From Chitinophagales bacterium (GTDB lineage Bacteria; Bacteroidota; Bacteroidia; Chitinophagales; Chitinophagaceae): a stretch of DNA of 42,614 bases. Positions 25,641 through 34,144 of this stretch are shown here, piece after piece. The notes under the pieces are model-generated. The model searched no databases. It was not told the origin of the DNA and saw only the letters and a program-made list of their open reading frames with translations. The stretch lies in contig JAATGJ010000134.1 of the NCBI GenBank assembly GCA_015654695.1, positions 1 to 42,614 of the forward strand, written 5' to 3'. Numbering within the stretch: the first letter of the stretch is position 1; each line of letters opens with the position of its first letter. The translations under genes and the position numbers were made by a program.

Positions 25641-25997
25641 ATGCAATTCCTTTCACTCCAACCCTTCGTTCCTTTCGTCAGCAACTTTGAAGGATCAAAA
25701 CAATTCTTTGTTGAGCTTGGGTTCAATATAAGCTGGGATGCCGGTGATTATACAGGTTTTGAAAGAGATGGCTGTAAATTCATACTGCAGAAATTCGACA
25801 ATAAAGATTTTGCAGAAAATTTCAAGTTAACTATCGGTGTAACCAATGCTGATGAATTCAGAAAAGAAGTAACAGAAAAGAAATTGCCGGAAAAATTCGG
25901 TATCCGGATCGGTGAAGTTTCCAATCAGCCTTATGGCAGGGAAGTGAATATCATTGATCTTGCCGGGGTCTGCTGGCATTTTGTACAGCAGCAATAA
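25641..25997 (+). CDS. VOC-superfamily (glyoxalase/bleomycin-resistance-like) protein
   Basis: 118 residues, a single vicinal-oxygen-chelate module: PFVPFVSNFEGSKQFFVELGFNISWD opens the first beta-alpha-beta-beta-beta unit, and REVNIIDLAGVCWHFVQQ closes the second. Metal ligands of true glyoxalases are not clearly conserved, which favours a binding or resistance-type protein. It is not linked to ahcY because of the terminator between them. Substrate unknown. Confidence 0.85.
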   Translation: MQFLSLQPFVPFVSNFEGSKQFFVELGFNISWDAGDYTGFERDGCKFILQKFDNKDFAENFKLTIGVTNADEFRKEVTEKKLPEKFGIRIGEVSNQPYGREVNIIDLAGVCWHFVQQQ

Positions 25998-26176
25998 ATA
26001 AATGCAAACCCTCTTTCCGCAAACATGCATATTGGTTCCTGCATTTAGATTTTATCAGGCGACTGCATTTTCATTTTAACTGATTTTAACGAATGTTATC
26101 CGGTTGTTATGGCATCCTCCGCCCATATACTTTTGTGTGCTTTCAGCGTCCTATATACAAACAAAATTTAAAGATC

Positions 26177-26557
26177 ATGAAAAAGCTAATGATCATATTA
26201 CTGGCGACAGGATTAGCGCTCAGTGCATCCGCCCAGAAGTTTAGTCATGGAGGCAGGTCTTATTACAGAAGGCCTCATGTAATTGTTTCAGCAGGAGTAT
26301 ATGCTCCTTTTTATCCTTATTACGGTTATCCTTTTTACCCTTCGTATAGTTACATACAAAGGCCTACCCGGCTGGACCTGCAGGTACAGGATATAAAAAA
26401 TGATTACCGGGATAAGATATGGTCCGCCAGGCATGATAAAAGCCTGACCCCGAAAGAAAGGAAAACTACCGTACATGAGCTGAAGCATGAACAGGACCAG
26501 GCAGTCATCCGGGCAAAAACGGATTATTATAAACCAAAAGAAAAAGCGGAAGGTTAA
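26177..26557 (+). CDS. Small secreted protein, Tyr/Pro-rich N-terminus and charged helical C-terminus
   Basis: 126 residues from ATG at 26177 (MKKLMIILLATGLALSASAQ, a clear signal peptide); a longer frame from 26093 is rejected. The mature N-terminus is rich in Tyr, Pro and Gly (VYAPFYPYYGYPFYPSYSY), and the C-terminal half is charged and helical (DLQVQDIKNDYRDKIWSARHDKSLTPKERKTTVHELKHEQDQAV). Proteins with this pattern are common in Chitinophagaceae and have no known function. A terminator follows about 20 nt after the stop. Confidence 0.8.
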   Translation: MKKLMIILLATGLALSASAQKFSHGGRSYYRRPHVIVSAGVYAPFYPYYGYPFYPSYSYIQRPTRLDLQVQDIKNDYRDKIWSARHDKSLTPKERKTTVHELKHEQDQAVIRAKTDYYKPKEKAEG

Positions 26558-26575
26558 AACAAAAACGCCTCTGTC

Positions 26576-26605
26576 AAAAAGCTCCATATACGGTGGAGCT
26601 TTTTA
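26576..26605 (+). terminator. Rho-independent terminator
   Basis: AAAAAGCTCCA and TGGAGCTTTTT form an 11-bp stem around TATACGG, ending in a T-run, about 20 nt after the stop of the small secreted protein gene. Confidence 0.9.
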
Positions 26606-26681
26606 TTTATGAGTATCTCTAAAGATTAATATTTTTTTCGCTCTCACCTTTAAGAGACTGTTTGCTAAGGCAAATAAATCA

Positions 26682-26748
26682 CGCAACGGCGCTACGGCGC
26701 AAAGAGTTAATCACTGAAACTCAAACGTTGCGCCTTTGCGTCGTTGCG
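26682..26748. repeat. Imperfect inverted repeat in the 326-nt gap before cbpA
   Basis: Arms at 26682-26704 (starting CGCAACGGCGC) and 26726-26748 (ending GTCGTTGCG) match at 19 of 23 positions as inverted repeats around a 21-nt spacer. GC-rich 'GCGCAAAG' blocks of this kind recur in intergenic regions of Bacteroidota. The rest of the gap holds only the terminator at 26576 and the cbpA leader. Confidence 0.55.
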
Positions 26749-26883
26749 AGAAAATGTATTTCAATATCCATTTGAGCCTCATGGATAGTTTTTAGAGACC
26801 CTCTTTGTCCGGTTTCATCCAATAATTAAAAGAGCAATGAACTGAAAAAATGATGATTTTTGCAGCAGTAATACCGGCTTTCA

Positions 26884-27780
26884 ATGGACTTTATAGATTA
26901 TTATAAAATATTAGGGGTTGACAAAAACGCTTCTGAAGAGGATATTAAGAAAGCTTACCGGAAACTTGCCCGCAAATATCATCCTGACCTCAATCCTAAT
27001 GACAAAGAAGCAAACAAAAAATTTCAGCAGATCAATGAGGCCAACGAAGTAATAAGCGATCCCGAAAAAAGAAAGAAATACGATCAATACGGAAAAGACT
27101 GGCAACATGCTGATCAGTTTGAGCAGGCAAAACGTTCACAGCAGCGGCCAGCCGGTTCATGGGAAGGAACATTTACGGGTGGAAATGAAGAAGGTGATTT
27201 TTCTGACTTCTTTGAATCATTGTTTGGTGGAAGCAGCGGCAGTGAAACAAGGGGTCGGAGCCGGCAAACAAAATTCCGCGGTCAGGATATCAGCGCTGAA
27301 TTATCACTTAACCTTACTGACGTTTATACTACGCACCAGCAAACTTTTACCATCAATGGTAAAAACATCCGCATTACTATTCCTGCTGGTGTAGAGAATG
27401 GACAAAAGATAAAGATTGCAGGTCATGGCGAGCCGGGTATCAATGGCGGGCCCAATGGCGACCTGTATATAACATTCAAAATAATAAATACCACAAAATA
27501 CAAACGTTCAGGTAATGACTTATACACTGATGTTGACATTGACTTATATACGGCGCTTTTAGGCGGTGAAATAACTATTGATACACTGAGCGGAAAAATA
27601 AAACTAAAAGTGAACCCTGAAACGCAAAACGGAACTAAGATCCGGTTGAAAGGAAAAGGCCTGCCACTTTATAAAAAAGAAGGAGAACATGGCGACCTGT
27701 TTGTAACCTACCAGGTAAAGCTGCCCACTAACCTGACCGAAAAACAAAAAGAATTATTCGGGCAACTATCAAAATTGTAA
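26884..27780 (+). CDS. cbpA: CbpA-type DnaJ co-chaperone
   Basis: 298 residues. The J domain is intact, with HPD at 33-35 ([11 protein letters not shown]) and the QKAY-like helix ([21 protein letters not shown]). A Gly/Phe-rich linker follows ([22 protein letters not shown]), then the two-part C-terminal substrate-binding region ([21 protein letters not shown] and the later [26 protein letters not shown]). The zinc-finger module of DnaJ is absent, as in CbpA. It stimulates DnaK. cbpM follows after 17 nt. Confidence 0.94.
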   Translation: MDFIDYYKILGVDKNASEEDIKKAYRKLARKYHPDLNPNDKEANKKFQQINEANEVISDPEKRKKYDQYGKDWQHADQFEQAKRSQQRPAGSWEGTFTGGNEEGDFSDFFESLFGGSSGSETRGRSRQTKFRGQDISAELSLNLTDVYTTHQQTFTINGKNIRITIPAGVENGQKIKIAGHGEPGINGGPNGDLYITFKIINTTKYKRSGNDLYTDVDIDLYTALLGGEITIDTLSGKIKLKVNPETQNGTKIRLKGKGLPLYKKEGEHGDLFVTYQVKLPTNLTEKQKELFGQLSKL

Positions 27781-27797
27781 CTATCAAACCCATCTTC

Positions 27798-28097
27798 ATG
27801 CAAAAAGAAGAATTGATACCCGCACAGGAATTTTGCAACAGTCATAAGCTGGAAGTTTCTTTTATCTACAGCCTGCAGCAATATGGATTGCTGGAGATCA
27901 CCACTATTGAAGAAGCCATTTACCTGCCGGCGAGCCAGTTGCTGCAGGCGGAAAAAATTGCCAGCCTGTATGCTGAGCTGGGAATTAATATGGAAGGCAT
28001 TGATGCCATCACCCATTTATTACAAAGGGTGGAAAGCATGCAGGATGAGATCACCGCACTGAAGAATAAGCTGAGCTTATATGAAGGGAATGTGTAA
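27798..28097 (+). CDS. cbpM: CbpM-like chaperone modulator
   Basis: 99 residues with the MerR-like fold of CbpM: EELIPAQEFCNSHKLEVSFIYSLQQYGLLEITTIEEAIYLPASQLLQAEKIASLYAELGINMEGIDAITHLLQRVE, followed by a short coiled coil (MQDEITALKNKLSLYE). In E. coli, CbpM binds the J domain of CbpA and inhibits it. The immediate position after cbpA on the same strand supports the call. Confidence 0.9.
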   Translation: MQKEELIPAQEFCNSHKLEVSFIYSLQQYGLLEITTIEEAIYLPASQLLQAEKIASLYAELGINMEGIDAITHLLQRVESMQDEITALKNKLSLYEGNV

Positions 28098-28265
28098 GCT
28101 ACTCTCCTCTTTTTCCCGGAATATTATTTAACTGTATAATTTTAACAGTCTTTCATTACCGTTCATACAGGACAGCAAAAAGATCCTGCTGCAAAATATT
28201 TAGTTTAGTTCTGCCTGGCCGGCTCACATCAGGAAGCTCCATACAAATTTTTAATCGTTACAATC

Positions 28266-29642
28266 ATGAAAAGAATTTTACCACTTCTTCTTTTGCATTG
28301 CTTTTTGCTGAATGCCGCATGTGCACAAACCGAACCCGGTGTTTCTGTTACTATACCATCTTCCATTCTAAATGAAACAAGAAAGATACAGGTCTATTCT
28401 CCCGCCACCAGTAAAACCACGAAGCTTACTTATCCTGTCATGTATGTTTTTGATGGCGAATCGTTGTACTGGCCCGCCATTGGCGCATTGCGTTTTATGA
28501 ACTACAGCAGTTCATTGCCGCAAATGCCGGAAGCAATTGTGGTGAGCATCAGCAACACCAAACGGGATCGCGACATGCCGGTACCGCAGGAAATAACAAA
28601 AACCGGTGGTGCAAAAAATTTTCTTCGTTTTCTTTCAGAGGAGTTACTCCCTTATATCAATAAAAATTATCCTGTTAACGGGCTGAACGTTTTGATAGGT
28701 CATTCGCAGGGCGGTCTGTTTGTTACGTATGCCGGTTTGGAAAAGTCATCCTTGTTTCCTTTTATACTTGCATTGGATGTACCGGTGACGGTCAATCCGG
28801 CCGTATTGAAAGATTACCAGCAACGAATAGGTAAGACCTGCGATTTGAATTATTTCTCAGGCGAAACGCTATATGGCTGGGGAAACGATTTTTCAAAACC
28901 CGCAGGTTGCAACAGTTATTTACAAAAAAGAATAGAAGATGAAACGCACGAGACCATGCCTTACAAAGGCATTTATGAAGGGTTGAAGTTTCTTTTCCGG
29001 GAACATATCCCGCAACAAAAAGATATGCCGCTGCCTGTCATGCAGGCTTACTATGAAAGCTTGTCCAAAAAATACAATTGTACTTATTCTATACCCGCAG
29101 CCCTATTACTTGGCAGCGCCAGTCAAAAGATCAATGTATCAAAAAAAGACGAAGCGCTTGCCCTTATTGAATATTATGAAAAGTTCTATGGCGCAGGCCA
29201 GCGATCTGCCAGCCTGATGGCCAGGGCCAATGCCATTACTAAAGGACCCGATGAAAGAATTGATTTCTACCTTAATCATCCTGGTTCCGGGGCAGAAGCC
29301 TTAAAACCCTTTATGGGAAAATGGAAAGGCACCTTATATGTTCCAGGCGGTATGGATACAGATATAGTATGGGAAATAAAAAAAGTAAACGACAAATACA
29401 TAATGGATGCGCGGATTATGGATCAGTTTAACAGCCGCTCTGACTTCTTACTGGTCACAGAAAAGAACGAACTGGCCTGGGGCCGCAAACATAATAGCGG
29501 TGGCATTTATCTTTCTATTGGTAAACTTTCTGCCGATGGTCAGGTACTCACCGGCACCGAAGACCTGGTCGGGTTCCAGATGCCTGAAGGATTTCCACCT
29601 TTCAAATTAAACAGCTTTGAATTTAAGAAAGTAAAAGAATAA
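28266..29642 (+). CDS. Secreted alpha/beta-hydrolase (esterase D/Fes-like)
   Basis: 458 residues with signal peptide (MKRILPLLLLHCFLLNAACAQ). The hydrolase part resembles the IroE/Fes/esterase D group: YPVMYVFDGESLYWPAIGALRFM, IVVSISNTKRDRDM, and the nucleophile elbow GHSQGGLFVTYAGL. After the catalytic domain (to about 290) there is a helical region, then a C-terminal beta domain (PFMGKWKGTLYVPGGMDTDIVWEIKKVNDKYIMDARI) of unknown role. Substrates of this group include ferric siderophore esters and acyl esters; no siderophore gene is near, so specificity is open. Confidence 0.85.
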   Translation: MKRILPLLLLHCFLLNAACAQTEPGVSVTIPSSILNETRKIQVYSPATSKTTKLTYPVMYVFDGESLYWPAIGALRFMNYSSSLPQMPEAIVVSISNTKRDRDMPVPQEITKTGGAKNFLRFLSEELLPYINKNYPVNGLNVLIGHSQGGLFVTYAGLEKSSLFPFILALDVPVTVNPAVLKDYQQRIGKTCDLNYFSGETLYGWGNDFSKPAGCNSYLQKRIEDETHETMPYKGIYEGLKFLFREHIPQQKDMPLPVMQAYYESLSKKYNCTYSIPAALLLGSASQKINVSKKDEALALIEYYEKFYGAGQRSASLMARANAITKGPDERIDFYLNHPGSGAEALKPFMGKWKGTLYVPGGMDTDIVWEIKKVNDKYIMDARIMDQFNSRSDFLLVTEKNELAWGRKHNSGGIYLSIGKLSADGQVLTGTEDLVGFQMPEGFPPFKLNSFEFKKVKE

Positions 29643-29761
29643 GAGATCATATACCGGGGAAAGATGAAACAACCTTTTATCAACTATTTCTTTTACAGCT
29701 TACAATATGGAATAGAATTGCTGCGTTATCATGACTCAATCATAATCAAAGTCCAACTTTC

Positions 29762-29893
29762 ATGAAAACCATTTACAAACGCATCCTTGCTGTCAAAGAT
29801 GTCTCTTCTGACGAATTTCCCCAGGGTCTGTCTATTGTACTAATGATATTCTTTTTGCTTTTTGGCGCTGCCAGCCTGCTTATGCTGTTATAG
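29762..29893 (+). CDS. Possible 43-aa single-span membrane protein
   Basis: A short frame starting ATG at 29762, ending TAG at 29891-29893. It encodes a charged N-terminus (MKTIYKRILAVKDVSSDEF) followed by one hydrophobic segment (LSIVLMIFFLLFGAASLLMLL), which together look like a small membrane protein. There is no coding alternative in this gap between the esterase and the convergent gamma-glutamyltransferase. It is too short to be certain. Confidence 0.45.
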   Translation: MKTIYKRILAVKDVSSDEFPQGLSIVLMIFFLLFGAASLLMLL

Positions 29894-29941
29894 GCCATCC
29901 TCACCGATATTGCACAAAACGTTACCATAAATGGATTGACT

Positions 29942-31840
29942 TCACCACCCAATCCCATAATCTTCTCCATGATTGCTGCTGCCACCCCATAGTGTTCCGT
30001 GCTTCCAGTCAAAATAAATCGCATTGATCGGGCCACTCGTCCTGTTCTCAAAGCTAAGGATATAGCCCATTTGCTTTAGTTCATTCCGTACTTTTTCCGG
30101 CGTGTTTGTACTTAATAAGATACTTCCGGGTTTAGGTTTGCGGTCATCCATTTTAGTTCCTCCAAGTGAAAGCCAAAGCTGGTTGCTGTTGATATTTGCC
30201 GCTTCTGTGGCCTGTTGCACTGTCATCCCAAATTCAACCATATTCAGGAAAAACTGGAGAAGGTTCTGATCCTGTGTATCACCACCCTGCACAGCAAATG
30301 ATAAAAATGGTTTGCCATCTTTCATGGCCAATGTGGGGGTTAATGTTACTCTTGGCCTTTTGCCCGGTTCCACTACATTAAAAGGATTTAGTTCGGCATC
30401 CATCACAAAACTCTGCATCCGCTGGCTCATGCCTACACCTGTATTACCCGCTATACAAGCAGGTGTCCACCCGCCGCTGGGTGTGATGGACACTACCCAT
30501 CCGTCTTTATCAGCCGCTTCCACACTGGTAGTGCCCCGCCATAACCTGTCCATATATTCTTCATCCATAGTTATGGATGCACTTTCCTTTGAATCATGAG
30601 CAGGCATAAAATTTCCCGGCGCCTTTTTAGAAGTATCAATGTTAAATCCTCTTTTCTTCAACAGGTCAAGCCAGGGATTCGTTTTCCCTTCAAACAAATA
30701 AGGATCTCCGGGACCGGCATCAGGATCATTGCGTTCAAAATTGATCTGCGCTGCTCTTTGCTTTGCATATTCCTTACTTAATAAACCTTTCATCGGTTCA
30801 GCCGGGGGAAAATAAGGATCACCATAATAAAAATCCCTGTCAGCAAATGCAAGGTTCATGGCCTGGTAAACTGTATGAATATATTTACTGCTGTTATAGC
30901 CCATTCCCTTCAGATCGAAATTCTCCAGTATGTTAAGCGCCTGTAACAGCATCGGGCCCTGTGTCCATTGTTGTAATTTATAAACATCAATGCCTTTGTA
31001 ATTTACTTTCATGGGTTCTTCTTCGATAGGTTTCCATTGAGCAAGGTCTTCCATAGTAAAGAGTCCTCCCTGTTCACGGCAGCCTCTCACTATTTCTTTG
31101 GCGATATCTCCTTTATAAAACCGGTCATACGCCGCCATGATCGCATCCTTCCTGCTTTTCTTTTTTGCCAATGCTTCCTGCTCCGCTTCCACCATTTTAG
31201 TCAGTGTTTGCAAAAGATCCTTCTGTACAAATATTTCACCGGCTTCGGGAGCTTCTCTGCTTTCTCCTAAATGAGGAAAGAAAACTTTTTTGCTGTAAGG
31301 CCACTCCTTAATCATTTTTTTACTGCGTTCAAAACTATTCGCTGTTTGCGCTTCTATAGGGTAACCGGCTGCGAGTTGCATAGCAGGCGCCAATACTTCT
31401 TTCAGACTCAGGGTACCATATTCAGCCAGTATATGACAAAGTCCACCCGGTGTGCCGGGAGTTGTAGCGGAAAGTGGTCCATACTCAGGTGGAAAATTGA
31501 ACCCCTTGCTTTTAAAGAAATCAACAGTTGCTCCGGTTGGCGCCACGCCCAGTGCATTGATAGCAATTATTTTTTTTGTTTTAGGATTATAAATCAGCGC
31601 CTGCGTTTCTCCTCCCCAGCTCAATACATCCCACATGGTGCAGGTAGCAGCTAGCATTGCACAGGCCGCGTCCACCGCATTCCCGCCTTTCTGAAAGATC
31701 ATGGCTCCGGCTTCAGCCGCCAACGGTTTCCCGGTAATGGCCATCCAGTTCTTACCATGCAGGGGTGGCTTTTGTGTTGGCTGAGCGGTAACATTCATAC
31801 AACAGTTTGCTAAAAGCAGGAGGAAGAGGAATAGCTTCAT
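29942..31840 (-). CDS. ggt: Gamma-glutamyltransferase family protein
   Basis: 632 residues from ATG at 31838-31840 (MKLFLFLLLLANCCMNVTAQ, signal peptide); an upstream in-frame ATG at 31984 is rejected. Precursor-type GGT fold: MAITGKPLAAEAGAMIFQKGGNAVDAACAM near the N-terminus, SWGGETQALIY, and the autoprocessing region WRGTTSVEAADKDGWVVSITPS. By alignment with E. coli GGT (TTHYSVVD), the first Thr of the TTSVEAAD stretch is the candidate nucleophile; the neighbouring His is Ser here. The C-terminal NGP-type block SFAVQGGDTQDQNLLQFFLNMVEFGM is present. It should cleave glutathione-type gamma-glutamyl bonds in the periplasm. Its convergent partner may be a small membrane protein. Confidence 0.92.
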   Translation of the reverse strand: MKLFLFLLLLANCCMNVTAQPTQKPPLHGKNWMAITGKPLAAEAGAMIFQKGGNAVDAACAMLAATCTMWDVLSWGGETQALIYNPKTKKIIAINALGVAPTGATVDFFKSKGFNFPPEYGPLSATTPGTPGGLCHILAEYGTLSLKEVLAPAMQLAAGYPIEAQTANSFERSKKMIKEWPYSKKVFFPHLGESREAPEAGEIFVQKDLLQTLTKMVEAEQEALAKKKSRKDAIMAAYDRFYKGDIAKEIVRGCREQGGLFTMEDLAQWKPIEEEPMKVNYKGIDVYKLQQWTQGPMLLQALNILENFDLKGMGYNSSKYIHTVYQAMNLAFADRDFYYGDPYFPPAEPMKGLLSKEYAKQRAAQINFERNDPDAGPGDPYLFEGKTNPWLDLLKKRGFNIDTSKKAPGNFMPAHDSKESASITMDEEYMDRLWRGTTSVEAADKDGWVVSITPSGGWTPACIAGNTGVGMSQRMQSFVMDAELNPFNVVEPGKRPRVTLTPTLAMKDGKPFLSFAVQGGDTQDQNLLQFFLNMVEFGMTVQQATEAANINSNQLWLSLGGTKMDDRKPKPGSILLSTNTPEKVRNELKQMGYILSFENRTSGPINAIYFDWKHGTLWGGSSNHGEDYGIGW

Positions 31841-32082
31841 AAAAAAGTTTTGGTCATTAAAGTTAACCAGGAAAAAGAATATGGCAGGCTTGTTCTTCAG
31901 GGTATTGAAATAAAATTCACGGCGACAATATATACCATGGTCTTTTAACGGGCAACAAAATAACCAGTAGCTGTTTGCTATCACATTTTATGATGTGTGA
32001 ATTATATAAATCTTTTTGAAAATATTATAACAAGCAGGTTCTGACAAATCCGGAACTTTAAAAAATACTTTAAGAAGATATT

Positions 32083-32277
32083 ATGAATACGAAATACTCC
32101 TGGACTGAAATGAATGCGATGGATAACCCAATAAATGAAAAGCAGCTTCAAAAAGAAGATGCGGTCAGTAAGGATGTATTATTTGAACAAATAAAGAAGT
32201 TATATTCAGCGTTGAAAGAATTAAACCAAAGATTGCAGAACTGCCTGCAGGAAACAGGTTTGGAATCTCATAAATAA
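32083..32277 (+). CDS. Small hypothetical protein (coiled coil)
   Basis: 64 residues, starting MNTKYSWTEMNAMDNPINEK, with an AAGAAG sequence about 8 nt upstream of the start. The C-terminal half is a probable amphipathic helix or coiled coil (LFEQIKKLYSALKELNQRLQNCLQE). I recognise no family. Confidence 0.5.
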   Translation: MNTKYSWTEMNAMDNPINEKQLQKEDAVSKDVLFEQIKKLYSALKELNQRLQNCLQETGLESHK

Positions 32278-32330
32278 ACAATAAATATCAGCCTGTTAGT
32301 CTAGCCATCACGTTTTATCGCCAGTCACGC

Positions 32331-32387
32331 AATAAAAAAAATGCTATGTCCTGCTGCACGGACAAAAGCGGCGCAGCAGGACATGGC
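32331..32387 (-). terminator. Rho-independent terminator of the DUF6515-like gene
   Basis: A 15-bp stem (GCTATGTCCTGCTGC with GCAGCAGGACATGGC, one G-T pair) at 32343-32387 lies 10 nt past the stop codon of the minus-strand gene and, read on that strand, is followed by a run of eight T. Confidence 0.88.
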
Positions 32388-32397
32388 TAAAAACAAT

Positions 32398-33129
32398 TTA
32401 TTTCCCCACTACTTCGTACAAGACTTTATCGCCATCTATCACTTCCTTATAGTACAATCCGGCCGGTGAAACATATAGCTTCTCCCCTTTTATCACCACC
32501 GCTTTACTGTCTGCGGGAACGGCATCAAACCTGTCGCCGACAACCGGACCAACTTTCTCATCAGTTGTGCTGCCTGTATTTAATACACCATCAGTACCCA
32601 CAACGGTATATTGCAGATCGCTGTCCTTTGTTATTTCTTCCTGGTAGTAGGTACCATTCAGTTCATAATATTTCTGCCCGTCAATAACGGCTACTTTAGC
32701 CCCGGGTGGCAACTCATCTACTACAGCGCCCAGTGGCGGAGCGACTACTTCATATTGATTGCCCTGGTAAGGACGATAGTAAGTGCCGCCATAATAATAA
32801 TACGGGTCAGGGCCAACATAAAAACTCCGGTAACCAAACGGAAGTGTGGCTATCCGTATTCCAAAAGGAGGAACAACAATGCGTAATGACGCACCATAGG
32901 GACGATAATAATAACCCCGCTGGTAGCGGTAATTATTGTTTCCAAACCTTACCGATACATAAGGCTGGTTATAATAATAATTTCTTTGCGGGTAATACCT
33001 CGCGGAATGAGGCCTGTTATAACCACGGCTATTCCTGTATCGTCCCGGCTGCGCAAAACTATCGGCTGAAAAAAGTAAGAATGCTGTCAGGAGAAAAACA
33101 ACAGCGGTAGTGTAATGTTTTGTTTTCAT
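32398..33129 (-). CDS. DUF6515-like secreted protein with internal repeats
   Basis: 243 residues from ATG at 33127-33129 (MKTKHYTTAVVFLLTAFLLFSADSFAQ, signal peptide). A Tyr/Arg/Asn-rich segment (RYYPQRNYYYNQPYVSVRFGNNNYRYQRGYYYRP) precedes three related units with a 'x-x-P-x-G-x-x-V...G-x-x-YY' pattern: LPFGYRSFYVGPDPYYYYGGTYYRP, LPPGAKVAVIDGQKYYELNGTYYQE and VPADSKAVVIKGEKLYVSPAGLYYKEV. This resembles DUF6515 proteins of Bacteroidota. A periplasmic or outer-surface location is inferred. Confidence 0.8.
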   Translation of the reverse strand: MKTKHYTTAVVFLLTAFLLFSADSFAQPGRYRNSRGYNRPHSARYYPQRNYYYNQPYVSVRFGNNNYRYQRGYYYRPYGASLRIVVPPFGIRIATLPFGYRSFYVGPDPYYYYGGTYYRPYQGNQYEVVAPPLGAVVDELPPGAKVAVIDGQKYYELNGTYYQEEITKDSDLQYTVVGTDGVLNTGSTTDEKVGPVVGDRFDAVPADSKAVVIKGEKLYVSPAGLYYKEVIDGDKVLYEVVGK

Positions 33130-33196
33130 ACAAGTTGTTTTTTGATTGAATACTAAATCTACAATAAGATAGCGGGCTGAAAAGTTAATGCAAGGC

Positions 33197-33230
33197 AAAA
33201 AAAGACCGTCCCGCCTAAGGCGGGACGGTC
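33197..33230 (-). terminator. Rho-independent terminator of the 153-aa secreted protein gene
   Basis: GACCGTCCCGCC and GGCGGGACGGTC form a perfect 12-bp stem around TAA at 33204-33230. On the minus strand it is followed by T7, and it lies 20 nt after the stop codon at 33250. Confidence 0.93.
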
Positions 33231-33249
33231 TGAAAAGCTGATTCGTTGC

Positions 33250-33711
33250 TTAGAAACGTTTGTCCCTGTCATTTTTATTATTACCATGATCTTTATCACG
33301 GTCATCCTGGTTGCGGCTCTCTTTTTTATCATAGCCATAACTATTGTCCCGGCCATTATATACCTGGTCATTCTTTCTGTCATAACCAAACCTGTCTTCT
33401 GCAATACTGATCTGACCGCGGGAGTCAACAGTGATGCTGACATCATTATTTCTCACCTGGAAAGAAGAAGCGGATACGAGTTTCTTAAACTTCCTGAACC
33501 GGCTGTTGTTCATTTCATATACCTTGATGCTGTGCTGACCGCTGCGGATATTTGAAAGATTCATGCTGTTGTTACTGCTGAAATAACTTTGCGCGTCAAT
33601 GATCAGTTCATACTTCTTGCTGGCCTTCACGGTAACCACTGGTTTACGGTCGGCGGCAAAAATGGCTACAGTAAATAAAGTAGCGGCGAAAAGTGTAAAA
33701 ATCTTTTTCAT
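33250..33711 (-). CDS. Secreted protein with low-complexity Asp/Asn/Lys/Arg tail
   Basis: 153 residues with signal peptide (MKKIFTLFAATLFTVAIFAADR). A compact N-terminal beta domain (KPVVTVKASKKYELIIDAQSYFSSNNSMNLSNIRSGQHSIKVYEMNNSRFRKFKKLVSASSFQVRNNDVSITVDSRGQISIAEDRFG) resembles the N-terminal unit of DUF4476-type proteins. The last 40 residues are a highly charged, disordered tail (DDRDKDHGNNKNDRDKRF). Function unknown. Confidence 0.75.
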   Translation of the reverse strand: MKKIFTLFAATLFTVAIFAADRKPVVTVKASKKYELIIDAQSYFSSNNSMNLSNIRSGQHSIKVYEMNNSRFRKFKKLVSASSFQVRNNDVSITVDSRGQISIAEDRFGYDRKNDQVYNGRDNSYGYDKKESRNQDDRDKDHGNNKNDRDKRF

Positions 33712-34144
33712 GTTATTCTGTTTTATTTATTAGTGGTCACTGGAATCAGCCGGGAAGTTCCAAAGACCTGTTTATTTTTTATCCCGGTTTGTACTCTTAC
33801 TGTTTCAAAGCAAGTGCCACTGTGCCAAAAACAGTACAAGAAAACGTTAAGCAAAAGACCAGGGAAAGAAAATTAAACAATAAAAACGCCTGCGATGCAG
33901 TGATGTCAATAGTTTCAGGCCAATGTTATTTAAGGTTAATGAAAGTCCAGTCATGTTAATGAAGGTATACTTCCGGCTTAAAGGATAAATAAGTGAAAGG
34001 GAATGCGGATAACACAGGTACAATGGGTTTTCACGGCTTGATAAAACGTATCCCTGCTGATCTATCCGATCCGTTTGATCCCTTGCTCCAAAATATTTAC
34101 AGGTATTCTTTTCCGTATATTAGCCATCCAAAACTTTCCCTTAC
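33712..34144. other. 433-nt intergenic region, nothing recognised
   Basis: The gap holds no convincing ORF, no promoter consensus and no strong inverted repeat on visual reading. It probably includes the divergent promoters of the 153-aa secreted protein gene and the M14-like gene. Confidence 0.5.

Noticed and set aside
29773-30051. Minus-strand frame overlapping the 3' end of gamma-glutamyltransferase
   Set aside because: It overlaps a well-supported gene in another frame and has no recognisable domain.
33204-33230. Copy of the CCTGCC...GGCAGG palindrome family
   Set aside because: The stem is directly followed by a T-run on the minus strand and lies right after a stop codon, so it is better explained as a terminator.
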